Assembly: GCF_902497775.2 (NCBI RefSeq)
Contig: NZ_OZ024668.1
Span: forward strand, 5,254,326 to 5,318,325
From: Pseudomonas fluorescens
GTDB taxonomy: Bacteria > Pseudomonadota > Gammaproteobacteria > Pseudomonadales > Pseudomonadaceae
Direction of reading: 5' to 3'
Length of the DNA stretch: 64,000 nucleotides
Below, one piece after another: positions 25,128 through 34,193 of the stretch (its first letter is position 1; the number at the start of each line of letters is the position of its first letter). The notes under the pieces were generated by a model, which saw nothing but the letters and a program-made list of their open reading frames with translations, ran no database searches and had not been told where the DNA came from. Made by a program: the position numbers and the translations under genes.

Positions 25128-26564
25128 ATGAGCATGAACCTGGTAACACTTCTCTACCTTGTCGCCTCGGTGTGCTTCATCCAGGCACTCAAGGGCCTGT
25201 CGCACCCGACCACGTCGAGGCGCGGCAACCTGTTCGGCATGCTCGGCATGGCCCTGGCGGTGATCACCACCATCGGCCTCATCTATAAGCTGGGCGCAGA
25301 GCTGGCCACCGATGGCATCGGCTACGTCATTGTCGGCCTGCTGGTCGGCGGTACCGCCGGCTCGATCATGGCCAAGCGCGTTGAAATGACCAAGATGCCC
25401 GAGCTGGTCGCCTTCATGCACAGCATGATCGGCCTGGCCGCGGTGTTCATCGCCATTGCCGCGGTGGTCGAGCCGCAATCGCTGGGCATCGTTGCCAGCA
25501 TCAGCGACCCGATCCCCACCGGTAACCGTCTGGAACTGTTCCTCGGCGCGGCCATTGGTGCGATCACCTTCTCGGGTTCGGTTATTGCCTTCGGCAAGCT
25601 CTCGGGCAAGTACAAGTTCCGCCTGTTCCAGGGCGCACCGGTACAGTTCAGCGGCCAACACAAACTGAACCTGGTCCTGGGCCTTGCCACCATCGGCCTG
25701 GGCCTGGTGTTCACCTTCACCGGCAGCTACAGCGCCTTTGCCCTGATGCTGGTCCTGGCGTTCATCATGGGCGTGCTGATCATCATCCCGATTGGCGGCG
25801 CCGACATGCCGGTCGTGGTCTCGATGCTCAACAGCTACTCGGGCTGGGCGGCGGCCGGTATCGGCTTCTCGCTGAACAACTCGATGTTGATCATCGCCGG
25901 CTCCCTGGTCGGTTCGTCCGGTGCGATCCTCTCGTACATCATGTGCAAGGCGATGAACCGTTCGTTCTTCAACGTGATCCTCGGCGGTTTCGGCGGTGCG
26001 ACAGAAGCGGCCGGCCCGGCGGGCGCCAAGGAAGCCCGTCCGGTGAAATCCGGTTCAGCCGACGACGCAACCTTCCTACTCAGCAACGCCGACACCGTGA
26101 TCATCGTCCCCGGCTACGGCCTGGCGGTGGCCCGTGCCCAGCACGCACTGAAAGAGCTGACCGAGAAGCTGACCCACAACGGTGTGACCGTGAAGTACGC
26201 GATCCACCCGGTGGCGGGGCGCATGCCCGGGCACATGAACGTACTGCTGGCCGAAGCCGAAGTGCCGTACGACCAGGTGTTCGAGATGGACGACATCAAC
26301 TCCGAGTTCGGCCAGGCCGACGTGGTCCTGGTGCTCGGCGCCAACGACGTGGTCAACCCGGCGGCGAAGAACGATCCGAAGTCGCCGATTGCCGGTATGC
26401 CGATCCTCGAGGCCTTCAAGGCCAAGACCATCATCGTCAACAAGCGCTCCATGGCCAGCGGTTACGCCGGCCTGGATAACGAGCTGTTCTACCTGGACAA
26501 GACCATGATGGTTTTCGGCGACGCCAAAAAGGTCATCGAAGACATGGTCAAAGCGGTCGAATAA
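25128..26564 (+). CDS. pntB: NAD(P) transhydrogenase subunit beta
   Basis: A 478-residue protein: about nine membrane helices, then a soluble NADP(H)-binding domain III (residues about 300-478; VPGYGLAVARAQHAL, ADVVLVLGANDVVNPAA, VNKRSMASGYAGLDNELF). With PntAA and PntAB it completes the enzyme. It starts 2 nt after pntAB. A canonical terminator follows. Confidence 0.96.
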   Translation: MSMNLVTLLYLVASVCFIQALKGLSHPTTSRRGNLFGMLGMALAVITTIGLIYKLGAELATDGIGYVIVGLLVGGTAGSIMAKRVEMTKMPELVAFMHSMIGLAAVFIAIAAVVEPQSLGIVASISDPIPTGNRLELFLGAAIGAITFSGSVIAFGKLSGKYKFRLFQGAPVQFSGQHKLNLVLGLATIGLGLVFTFTGSYSAFALMLVLAFIMGVLIIIPIGGADMPVVVSMLNSYSGWAAAGIGFSLNNSMLIIAGSLVGSSGAILSYIMCKAMNRSFFNVILGGFGGATEAAGPAGAKEARPVKSGSADDATFLLSNADTVIIVPGYGLAVARAQHALKELTEKLTHNGVTVKYAIHPVAGRMPGHMNVLLAEAEVPYDQVFEMDDINSEFGQADVVLVLGANDVVNPAAKNDPKSPIAGMPILEAFKAKTIIVNKRSMASGYAGLDNELFYLDKTMMVFGDAKKVIEDMVKAVE

Positions 26565-26588
26565 GCCGCTGAACCTACTGTGACAAAT

Positions 26589-26620
26589 AGCCCCAGCGCG
26601 GTACCGGCTGGGGCTTTTTC
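26589..26620 (+). terminator. intrinsic terminator of the pnt operon
   Basis: AGCCCCAGC pairs with GCTGGGGCT around a 9-nt loop and is followed by TTTTT, 24 nt after the pntB stop. Confidence 0.9.
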
Positions 26621-26742
26621 ATGCCCGGCCAGCCGACGGAAGGCTCTAATTCAGGGCTTCGCATTCGACCTTGGTCGCGGGACGAAGCCAGGCGAAAACA
26701 CTAGACTGCGCATCTAGCTTAAGTAGCCCGAGATAACAATCC

Positions 26743-28236
26743 ATGTACCGTGATCGTATCCGCTTGTCCTCCCTGCACAGCAAGGTAATGAGTGCGGCTG
26801 ATGCCGCTGGCCTGATCGAGGACGGCATGACCGTCGGCATGAGCGGTTTTACCCGCGCCGGTGAAGCCAAGGCCGTGCCCCATGCACTGGCCGAGCGCGC
26901 CAAGACGTCGCCGCTGCAGATCAGCCTGATGACCGGCGCAAGCCTGGGCAACGACCTCGACAAACAACTGACCGAGGCCGGTGTTCTGGCCCGTCGCATG
27001 CCGTTCCAGGTCGACAGCACCCTGCGCAAGGCCATCAACGACGGCAAGGTCATGTTCATCGACCAGCACTTGTCGGAAACCGTCGAGCAGCTGCGCAACC
27101 AGCAGCTCAAGCTGCCGGACATCGCGGTCATCGAAGCGGTCGCTATCACTGAGCAAGGCCACATCGTGCCGACCACCTCAGTGGGCAACTCGGCCAGCTT
27201 CGCGATTTTCGCCAAACAGGTGATCGTCGAGATCAACCTGGCGCACAACGCCAACCTGGAAGGCCTGCACGACATCTATATCCCGACCTACCGTCCGACC
27301 CGTACGCCAATCCCGCTGGTAAAAGTCGATGACCGCATCGGCAGCACCGCGATCCCGATCGACCCGACCAAGATCGTCGGCATCGTCATCACCGAGCAGC
27401 CGGACTCGCCGTCCACCGTACTGCCGCCCGATGACGAAACCCAGGGTATCGCCAACCACCTGATCAACTTCCTCAAGCAGGAAGTCGACGCCGGGCGCAT
27501 GACCAACAAGCTCGGCCCGCTGCAGGCCGGTATCGGCAGCATCGCCAACGCGGTGATGTGCGGCCTGATCGACTCGCCGTTCGAAGACCTGACCATGTAC
27601 TCCGAAGTACTCCAGGATTCGACCTTCGACCTGATCGACGCTGGCAAGCTGAGCTTCGCCTCGGGCAGCTCGATCACCCTGTCGACCCGCCGCAATGCCG
27701 ACGTCTTCGGCAACCTGGAACGCTACAAGGACAAACTGGTCCTGCGCCCACAGGAAATCTCCAACCACCCGGAAGTGGTTCGCCGACTGGGCATCATCGG
27801 CATCAATACCGCTCTTGAGTTCGACCTGTATGGCAACGTCAACTCCACACACGTCTGCGGCACGCGGATGATGAACGGCATCGGTGGCTCGGGCGACTTC
27901 GCCCGCAACGCGCACCTGGCGATCTTCGTCACCAAGTCGATTGCCAAGGGCGGGGCGATTTCCAGCGTGGTGCCGATGGTCAGCCACGTCGACCACACCG
28001 AGCACGACGTCGACATCCTCGTCACCGAGCAGGGCCTTGCTGACCTGCGCGGCCTGGCGCCACGCGAACGTGCCCGGGTAATCATCGACAACTGCGTGCA
28101 CCCGGATTACCGCGACGCGCTGAACGACTACTTCACCCGCGCCTGCGAACGCGGTGGCCACACTCCGCACATCCTGCGCGAAGCCCTGGCCTGGCACGAA
28201 AACCTGGAAGAAACCGGGCGCATGCTCGCCAGCTGA
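26743..28236 (+). CDS. acetyl-CoA hydrolase / succinyl-CoA:acetate CoA-transferase family
   Basis: A 497-residue class I CoA-transferase. The start is typical (RIRLSSLHSKVMSAADAAGLIEDGMTVGMSGFTRAGEAKAVP). The catalytic Glu candidate lies in DVLxTEQG-like context and in the block GIGSIANAVMCGL; GTRMMNGIGGSGDFARNA is the conserved C-terminal glycine loop. Relatives (ScpC, Cat1, SucCoA:acetate transferase) move CoA between succinate, acetate and propionate and help with acetate or propionate balance. Which substrates it uses here is unknown. Single gene. Confidence 0.88.
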   Translation: MYRDRIRLSSLHSKVMSAADAAGLIEDGMTVGMSGFTRAGEAKAVPHALAERAKTSPLQISLMTGASLGNDLDKQLTEAGVLARRMPFQVDSTLRKAINDGKVMFIDQHLSETVEQLRNQQLKLPDIAVIEAVAITEQGHIVPTTSVGNSASFAIFAKQVIVEINLAHNANLEGLHDIYIPTYRPTRTPIPLVKVDDRIGSTAIPIDPTKIVGIVITEQPDSPSTVLPPDDETQGIANHLINFLKQEVDAGRMTNKLGPLQAGIGSIANAVMCGLIDSPFEDLTMYSEVLQDSTFDLIDAGKLSFASGSSITLSTRRNADVFGNLERYKDKLVLRPQEISNHPEVVRRLGIIGINTALEFDLYGNVNSTHVCGTRMMNGIGGSGDFARNAHLAIFVTKSIAKGGAISSVVPMVSHVDHTEHDVDILVTEQGLADLRGLAPRERARVIIDNCVHPDYRDALNDYFTRACERGGHTPHILREALAWHENLEETGRMLAS

Positions 28237-28556
28237 CCTGCACAGTCACCCGCCGGTTGTGTGCAATGCCAACCGGTCGGGCAACTGATTTATTAGTTCA
28301 GACAAAAACTGTTCTACTGTACCGGTGTTTTCATCGCCATTTTCCGTTCCTCGCGTCCTCTCCTGATCATAAATGCACCATTTCAGTGCTGACCAGTACA
28401 GTTGCGCCTATTCCGAGTGCAACAGTCGCTTAAAACAGTTAACTGGCCCATCACAATGTAGGTGAACTGTATCTACTGTTATGGACGACAGAGGAGGATC
28501 ATTGGCATCAGTTAAATCACTACCTAATGCCGCCACAAGCGGAAGGATGACACATC
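28237..28556 (+). other. 320-bp regulatory region before the DUF1127 gene
   Basis: No gene is seen. The region repeats an ACTGT/ACAGT motif: ACTGTACC (28316-28323), AGTACAGTT (28395-28403), the palindrome CAGTTAACTG (28436-28445), and ACTGT twice (28466-28470, 28475-28479). The same motif recurs before the DUF2388 genes. Confidence 0.6.
28316..28479. promoter_or_regulatory. cluster of ACTGTA/TACAGT sites
   Basis: Five copies of ACTGT or its complement in 165 bp, including CTGTACCGG, CAGTACAGTT and CAGTTAACTG. Recurrence of a short asymmetric site in both orientations suggests a regulator with flexible half-site geometry, as known for MocR-type GntR proteins. The identity of the regulator is a guess. 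Confidence 0.45.
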
Positions 28557-28772
28557 ATGGAACGTACCCTCAGTTCCGATCTGGTTTTCGAAAACACCGC
28601 CGAACAATCCAAGGCCTCGCTGCCACTGCGCCTGCTGGCCAACCTGATGCTGTGGCAACGCCGCATCGCCAGCCGCCACCAACTGGCTCGCCTGGACTCG
28701 CGTCTGCTGGCTGATGCCGGTATCAGCGAAGCACAACGCTACGAAGAGCTGAGCAAGCCTTTCTGGCGTTAA
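28557..28772 (+). CDS. DUF1127 small protein
   Basis: A 71-residue basic protein. The C-terminal DUF1127 core is clear (LWQRRIASRHQLARLDSRLLADAGISEAQRYEELSKPFWR, read in parts): a helical, arginine-rich segment ending in Phe-Trp-Arg. Short DUF1127 proteins in other bacteria affect phosphate or carbon metabolism and RNA turnover, but no function can be assigned here. AAGGATGA lies upstream of the ATG. It is a single gene with its own terminator. Confidence 0.85.
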   Translation: MERTLSSDLVFENTAEQSKASLPLRLLANLMLWQRRIASRHQLARLDSRLLADAGISEAQRYEELSKPFWR

Positions 28773-28810
28773 TGCAGGGCTCGCCGGCCAAGGCCGGCAC
28801 CTCGAATCCC

Positions 28811-28848
28811 CAAAACCCGTCGCAGGTGACTGCTGACGGGTTTTGTCG
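28811..28848 (+). terminator. intrinsic terminator of the DUF1127 gene
   Basis: CAAAACCCGTC pairs with GACGGGTTTTG around a 13-nt loop, 39 nt after the stop, ending in TTTTG. Confidence 0.8.
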
Positions 28849-28885
28849 TTTAAAGGCCCTGAATAGAGCGGTTACGCAACATACC

Positions 28886-28924
28886 GGTACAGTTTTTTAT
28901 TTAAAAATATTGGCAGGTACAGTT
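28886..28924 (+). promoter_or_regulatory. direct repeat GGTACAGTT spaced by exactly 30 bp
   Basis: GGTACAGTT occurs at 28886-28894 and 28916-28924, so the copies start 30 bp apart, close to three helix turns and on the same DNA face. They lie about 150-180 bp before the first DUF2388 gene, and the same motif lies before the DUF1127 gene. Candidate binding sites for one regulator of both. Confidence 0.5.
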
Positions 28925-29068
28925 GATAAATCTTGCTACGATCCGGTCCAATCCGCAGATTACACTCGCGTGATACCCTTAACGTACCCAGCTTGGTAAA
29001 AAGTAGCGCAACAAGCTGAGCGTGCGTCTGACATAAGAACCACCAAAAGCCTATCCAGGAGATCGACC

Positions 29069-29386
29069 ATGTTCCATTCACGCTTGTTTGGCGCCGCGCT
29101 GCTGCTGGCCCTGGCTTCCACTGCCAACGCCACCAGCTTTGTCGTCACCACCGATACCGTCGTTCGTGGTGTCGCCGCCTCCACCGATGCCACCTCCGAT
29201 GTGTCGTCTTCGTTCCGTGACGACAAGATTGTCCAGGCCGCCCGTGACGACGCTGCCAGCTTCGTTGCCAGCCACGGTGACATCCGCGGCGCAAAACTGG
29301 AGAGCGCTTTCGCTCATATCCGCCAGCAGACTCCAACCCTGCAAGCCAGCGACGCACAACTGGCACAGGCCATCCTGGCGCCCTGA
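29069..29386 (+). CDS. DUF2388 secreted protein 1
   Basis: A 105-residue exported protein: signal peptide to about residue 21 (LLLALASTANA), then a DUF2388 domain with VVTTDTVVRGVAASTDATSD and the hallmark DDAASFVASHGDIRGAKLE ending in ASDAQLAQAILAP. It probably acts in the periplasm. First of three tandem paralogues. ATG follows CAGGAG by 9 nt. Function unknown. Confidence 0.85.
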   Translation: MFHSRLFGAALLLALASTANATSFVVTTDTVVRGVAASTDATSDVSSSFRDDKIVQAARDDAASFVASHGDIRGAKLESAFAHIRQQTPTLQASDAQLAQAILAP

Positions 29387-29507
29387 AACTGATCGCTTCC
29401 GGCCCCCTGCATGTAACAACGTGCAACTAAGCCGGACCCTCTGCGCTGGTCCTCACCAGCGCATTGGGATAGCCTTTGCCGCCTGATTCAGCTGCCGTTC
29501 GAGACCC

Positions 29508-29801
29508 ATGCGTTATCTGTCATTGCTGTTGCTCGTGTTCTGCTGGAGCGGCGCCGCCCAGGCGCTGGACCTGACCGCCAACAACCTTGTCGTCAGTGGT
29601 TACGTCACCAGCAAAGTGACGTCGGTGCCCTTCGATCGCAAACTGCTGCTGGCCGCCCATGACGATGCCGCCGCTTTTGTAGCCAGCGATGGCCAATGGC
29701 GAGGCGCTCGCCTTGAGGCTGCCTTGAGCCGGCTGCGCCAGGCCAACCCGGAACTTCATGCCAGCGACCTTGAACTGGCGCAGGCAATTCTCGTCCAATG
29801 A
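29508..29801 (+). CDS. DUF2388 secreted protein 2
   Basis: A 97-residue paralogue of its neighbours with a signal peptide (LLLLVFCWSGAAQA) and the same core, here DDAAAFVASDGQWRGARLE and ASDLELAQAILVQ. It has diverged most in the region between the signal and core (LVVSGYVTSKVTSVPFD) and lacks the Ser/Thr-rich segment of the other two. It is 121 nt after copy 1. Function unknown. Confidence 0.83.
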   Translation: MRYLSLLLLVFCWSGAAQALDLTANNLVVSGYVTSKVTSVPFDRKLLLAAHDDAAAFVASDGQWRGARLEAALSRLRQANPELHASDLELAQAILVQ

Positions 29802-29828
29802 TTACTTCTGTTCTCCCGGAGATGTTCC

Positions 29829-30149
29829 ATGCGTAACCCGCTGATTGCCGCCACCCTTGGCCTTCTGCTGCTGGCCGATGTGGCCCAGGCACAAACCCTG
29901 GTGGCCACCAGCAACATCATCGTTCGTGCCTTTGGCCGCTCGATCGACTTCACCTCCGACACCACCACTTCGATTCGCGACTCCAAAGTCGTGCGCGAAG
30001 CCCGCGACGATGCCGCCAGCTACGTCGCCAGCCGTGGCGAGATCCGTGGCGCGCAACTCGAAGCCGCCTTCAACACCCTGCGCCAGCGTGTTCCAGAAGC
30101 GCGCCAGGCCAGCGACCAGGTCCTGGCTGAAGCCATTCTCGCGCTGTGA
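29829..30149 (+). CDS. DUF2388 secreted protein 3
   Basis: A 106-residue paralogue with a signal peptide (ATLGLLLLADVAQA) and core DDAASYVASRGEIRGAQLE, ASDQVLAEAILAL. It is more like copy 1 (both carry the TSDxxxSxRD segment before the core). The ATG follows CGGAGA. Its stop codon overlaps the GTG start of the DUF4105 gene, so the two are translationally coupled. Confidence 0.85.
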   Translation: MRNPLIAATLGLLLLADVAQAQTLVATSNIIVRAFGRSIDFTSDTTTSIRDSKVVREARDDAASYVASRGEIRGAQLEAAFNTLRQRVPEARQASDQVLAEAILAL

Positions 30150-32104
30150 AGCCAGTGCGTGCCTGGCTGCTGGGTTGCCTGCTGATACTGTTCGCCAGCC
30201 CGGCACTGGCCGACCTGCAGCTGGTGCTGCAGGCCAATGGTTTGAACCCGCAGCAACAGCGGGCCAGCCAGGCGTTGCTGGACGAAGCCCTGCAGGCTCT
30301 GCCGCCACGCTTCAAGACCCGCCTTGACCGCCGCATCCAGGTCAGCTGGAGCAGCCGCATGCCGGCAGACGCCTACGGCCAGGCGTCGCTGGTCTCCACC
30401 CTGGAACTCAACAGCCGCCTGCTGCAGGGCCTTACCGATGGCAGCGCCGCCACGCAAAAGACCGGCCGCCCCCACGGCACCGTGCGCCAGGAGCTGCTGG
30501 CCACCGTCCTGCATGAACTGACCCACATCTATGACCGCGCCCGCCTGTGGCAGGGCGCGCAACGGCGGCTGATCACCCAGTGCGCCCGGCAGCAGAACAG
30601 CCAGGGCAAAATCGGCCTGCCCGAGCAATGCCGCGGCCAGACCGAACGCCGTTTTACCCTCAGCGACGACCCGCGCCTGCTCGACCTGGCTGGCTGGCCG
30701 CAATATGTCGGCCGTCGCGGCGAGCGCGAGCAGCACAACCGTCAGGTGGCCCGCAGCCCCGACAGCTATGAGCTGAGCAGCCCCAAGGAGTTCATTGCGG
30801 TCAACATGGAGTACTTCCTGCTTGACCCAAGCTTTGCCTGCCGCCGGCCGGCTTTGCAGACGTACCTGAAAGAGCATTTCGACTGGGCGCCGGAACACCC
30901 ACCGTGCCCGAGCGCATTGCCGTTTCTCAACGCCGGCAATGACTTTGCCAAATCGCCGCTGGGCGAGATCGACCCCGAGCGGGTCTATGCCGTGGATTAC
31001 CTGCTGGCCGAAGCCAACCAGAACTGGGTCAGCCGCTGGGGCCACAGCATGTTGCGCCTGGTCATCTGCGCTCCGGGGCGTCCGCGCGGGCCGGACTGCC
31101 GCCTGGATCTGGACCAGCACCTGGTGCTGTCGTACCGGGCGTTCGTCAATGATGTGCAGCTGTCGAGCTGGGACGGCTTGACCGGTGCTTACCCGTCGCG
31201 ACTGTTCGTCTTGCCATTGGCCCAGGTGATCGACGAGTACACCAAGACCGAACTGCGCAGCCTGGCCTCGATTCCGCTCAGGCTCAACCGTGACGAACTG
31301 CAAAGCCTGGTGCGCCAGGCCGCCGAGATGCACTGGAGCTACGACGGCAACTACTACTTCCTGTCCAACAACTGTGCGGTCGAAACCCTCAAGCTGTTAC
31401 GCAGCGGCACCGCCAATCCACGCCTGAACGACCTGGACAGCATCGTCCCCAATGGCTTGCTCGAAGTGCTCGAAGGTCGCGGCCTGGCTGATGTCAGTGT
31501 GCTCGACGACCCACGCGAGGCGCTGCGCCTGGGTTACCGTTTCGACTCCTACCGCGACCGCTACCAGGCCATGTTCCTGGTACTGAAGAAGCAACTGCCG
31601 ATCAAGCAGGACAACGTCGAGGCCTGGCTCGAGCAATCCGCCGAACAACGCCAGCAGTGGTTTGCCCAGGCTGACCTGCGCACCAGTGCAGCGTTGCTGC
31701 TACTTGAGCAAGCCAGCCTGCGCCGCCAGTTGCTGCTGGCCCAGGACGAGGTCAAGCAACGTTACCTGACCGGGCGGGAGCTCAATGACGCCAGCGTCGG
31801 CAAGGCCAACAACACCCTGCAGCAGATTCTCGCCAACAGCGGTTTTCTCAGCCGCCCGGCGGAGCTGCTGGGCAGCAGTGGCTACGGCTTGCCCCAGGCC
31901 AGCGAACGGGAAAAGCTACTGAGTGAAACCAGCCAGCGGCAAAAACAGCTGCAAACCCTCAGTGCCGACCTCGACAAAGAGGTCCGCGCCTTGCTCGGCC
32001 CGGCTCGCGCCGCTGAAATCAAAGCGGTCGAGGCCAATATCAGGCAGGTGGGGGAACACCTGCGCGCCTTGCACAAGGCCAGCGGTGGCCTGCAACTGCC
32101 CTGA
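30146..32104 (+). CDS. DUF4105 (Lnb-N-like) periplasmic protein with zincin and Cys-His motifs
   Basis: A 652-residue exported protein with a signal peptide (LLILFASPALA). The N-terminal part carries a zinc-protease motif, HELTH at 123-127, and a later Glu (EFIAVNMEYF, Glu222) that could be the third ligand. The middle is a DUF4105 / Lnb N-terminal-type domain with His300 (WVSRWGHSML) and Cys410 (LSNNCAVETLKLL), a His-then-Cys order as in permuted NlpC/P60-like enzymes. The C-terminal third is helical and probably coiled coil. It starts at GTG overlapping the DUF2388-3 stop. Lnb proteins N-acylate lipoproteins, but whether this one does is unknown. Confidence 0.8.
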   Translation: MKPVRAWLLGCLLILFASPALADLQLVLQANGLNPQQQRASQALLDEALQALPPRFKTRLDRRIQVSWSSRMPADAYGQASLVSTLELNSRLLQGLTDGSAATQKTGRPHGTVRQELLATVLHELTHIYDRARLWQGAQRRLITQCARQQNSQGKIGLPEQCRGQTERRFTLSDDPRLLDLAGWPQYVGRRGEREQHNRQVARSPDSYELSSPKEFIAVNMEYFLLDPSFACRRPALQTYLKEHFDWAPEHPPCPSALPFLNAGNDFAKSPLGEIDPERVYAVDYLLAEANQNWVSRWGHSMLRLVICAPGRPRGPDCRLDLDQHLVLSYRAFVNDVQLSSWDGLTGAYPSRLFVLPLAQVIDEYTKTELRSLASIPLRLNRDELQSLVRQAAEMHWSYDGNYYFLSNNCAVETLKLLRSGTANPRLNDLDSIVPNGLLEVLEGRGLADVSVLDDPREALRLGYRFDSYRDRYQAMFLVLKKQLPIKQDNVEAWLEQSAEQRQQWFAQADLRTSAALLLLEQASLRRQLLLAQDEVKQRYLTGRELNDASVGKANNTLQQILANSGFLSRPAELLGSSGYGLPQASEREKLLSETSQRQKQLQTLSADLDKEVRALLGPARAAEIKAVEANIRQVGEHLRALHKASGGLQLP

Positions 32105-32506
32105 TCACAGGGTCTCGCCGCGTTCCTCTGGCAACTGTTCATCCAGGTGCAACCAGGGCAGACGACTGTCGACCCAGATATGCCGGTTCGGCAGCGCCAA
32201 CTCCGGCTGGTCGAGGGTGGTCACAGTAATATCGATGCTCTGCGGGCTCAGGTCAGTGGTCAGCGCAACATGGGCGCCACAACGGCTACAGAAATAGCGC
32301 ACACAACTGGCCGACGAGTCGTAGCGTTGCGGCGTACCGCTCAACCATTGGAAATCATCGCAACTCACGGTCAGCCAGGTGATCAGCAAACCGCCACTGA
32401 CCCGTCGGCACACCGAGCAATGGCAGTGGGCAACATCCGTCAACGGACCTTGAATCCGGTAACGCAGGGCGCCGCAATGGCAGCCGCCTTCGTACGTATC
32501 ACGCAT
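32105..32506 (-). CDS. GFA/CENP-V-fold zinc protein
   Basis: A 133-residue protein of the glutathione-dependent formaldehyde-activating family. Zinc ligands are visible: GGCHCGALRY, HCHCSVCRR, and YFCSRCGAHV. These proteins bind zinc and perhaps small thiol adducts; many have no proven reaction. I chose ATG at 32506, preceded on its strand by AGGAGGGAG, rather than the longer frame reaching 32644. Its stop abuts the convergent DUF4105 stop: the two share the 6-bp palindrome TGATCA at 32102-32107. Confidence 0.85.
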   Translation of the reverse strand: MRDTYEGGCHCGALRYRIQGPLTDVAHCHCSVCRRVSGGLLITWLTVSCDDFQWLSGTPQRYDSSASCVRYFCSRCGAHVALTTDLSPQSIDITVTTLDQPELALPNRHIWVDSRLPWLHLDEQLPEERGETL

Positions 32507-32810
32507 CGCTCCCTCCTGTTGCCTGCTGGCTGATAGCCAACAATGCACCTCTCGTCGGGTTTGGGCCAGCGAAAGCTGGCTGAAAGCTTCCCGTCTTAGG
32601 ATTGCCCCCACTACCGGCACAAGACCGGTCAGCCAGGGCCCCATTCGATTGATGCGGCGCCCGGCCCAATTAACAACAACAATGGTGATACTGATGCTTT
32701 CCTACGTCCGCCTCCCTGCAGCAATCCCTCCGCTATTCCACGCGCCGCGCCCTGTGCGCTGATCCGCCCGAAACGTTCTTCCTTCGACGCGCTACGCCTG
32801 GAGTACTCCC

Positions 32811-34118
32811 ATGCTGACCTTCCTCGGCTTTGCCATGGTCATCACCTTCATGTACCTGATCATGACCAAGCGCCTGTCGGCCTTGATCGCGCTGATCCTG
32901 GTACCGATCCTGTTCGCTCTGTTCGGCGGTTTCTCGGGCGATATCGGCCCGATGATGCTGCAAGGCATTACCAAGCTGGCGCCCACCGGCGTGATGCTGA
33001 TGTTTGCCATCCTGTACTTCGCCCTGATGATCGACTCCGGCCTGTTCGACCCGGCCGTGCGCAAGATCCTCAAGCTGGTCAAGGGCGACCCGCTGAAAGT
33101 CTCGGTGGGCACCGCGGTGCTGGCCCTGGTGGTATCGATGGATGGCGACGGCGCCACCACTTACATGATCTGCGTGGCGGCCATGCTGCCGCTGTACAGC
33201 CGCCTGGGCATGAGCCCGCGGATCATGGCCGGGTTGATCATTCTCGCTGGCGGCATCATGAACATGACCCCCTGGGGTGGCCCGACCGCCCGCGCCGCCA
33301 GCGCCCTGCATGTCGACCCTTCGGAGATTTTCGTGCCGATGATCCCGGCCATGCTCGCCGGTGTAGTGGCGCTGCTGGCTATCGCCTATATGTACGGCAA
33401 GCGTGAACGCGCACGCCTGGGTGAGTTGCACCTGCCGGGCGATGAAATCGATCACAGCGAAATCAGCGTTTCGCAGTTCCCGGACGCCCGCCGCCCGAAG
33501 CTGTTGTGGTTCAACGGCGCCCTGACCGCGCTGCTGATGGTCTCGCTGATCATGGGCCTGCTGCCGCTGCCGGTGCTGTTCATGATCGCCTTCAGTATCG
33601 CCATGATCGTCAACTACCCGTGCCTGCAGCAGCAGAAGGACCGCATCGCCGCCCACTCCGGCAGCGTGCTGGCGGTGACCGGGCTGATTTTCGCCGCCGG
33701 TATCTTCACCGGCATCCTCTCCGGCACCGGCATGGTCGACGCCATGTCCAAGAGCCTGCTGGCGGTCATCCCGGATGCGCTGGGCCCTTACCTGGCGGTC
33801 ATTACCGCAATCGTGAGCATGCCGTTCACCTTCTTCATGTCCAACGACGCCTTCTACTACGGGGTGTTGCCGGTGCTGTCGGAAGCGGCCAGCCACTACG
33901 GCATCTCGCCGGTGGAAATGGCCCGCGCGTCGATCGTCGGCCAGCCCGTGCATCTGCTCAGCCCGCTGGTACCCTCTACCTACCTGTTGGTGGCCCTGGC
34001 CGGCATCGAGTTCGGCGATCATCAGCGCTTCACCCTGAAGTGGGCAGTGCTGATCTGCCTGTGCATAATGCTCGCCGCGCTGCTCATGGGAATTTTCCCC
34101 CTGTTCAGTAGCCTATAA
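32811..34118 (+). CDS. CitMHS-family citrate/metal transporter
   Basis: A 435-residue inner-membrane protein with about 12 helices (MLTFLGFAMVITFMYLIM; GVMLMFAILYFALMIDSG). The motif SMDGDGATTYMICVAAMLPL and the block NMTPWGGPTARAASAL are typical of CitMHS transporters, which import citrate as a complex with Mg2+ or another divalent metal in symport with protons. Metal preference cannot be read here. ATG follows GGAG. No two-component system is adjacent. Confidence 0.9.
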   Translation: MLTFLGFAMVITFMYLIMTKRLSALIALILVPILFALFGGFSGDIGPMMLQGITKLAPTGVMLMFAILYFALMIDSGLFDPAVRKILKLVKGDPLKVSVGTAVLALVVSMDGDGATTYMICVAAMLPLYSRLGMSPRIMAGLIILAGGIMNMTPWGGPTARAASALHVDPSEIFVPMIPAMLAGVVALLAIAYMYGKRERARLGELHLPGDEIDHSEISVSQFPDARRPKLLWFNGALTALLMVSLIMGLLPLPVLFMIAFSIAMIVNYPCLQQQKDRIAAHSGSVLAVTGLIFAAGIFTGILSGTGMVDAMSKSLLAVIPDALGPYLAVITAIVSMPFTFFMSNDAFYYGVLPVLSEAASHYGISPVEMARASIVGQPVHLLSPLVPSTYLLVALAGIEFGDHQRFTLKWAVLICLCIMLAALLMGIFPLFSSL

Positions 34119-34193
34119 GACAACAGAATCACCTAACCGCAGCCGCGCCCCATTGCCTGGGGCGTTCTGCTTACATCGTTCGAAGGAATACAC

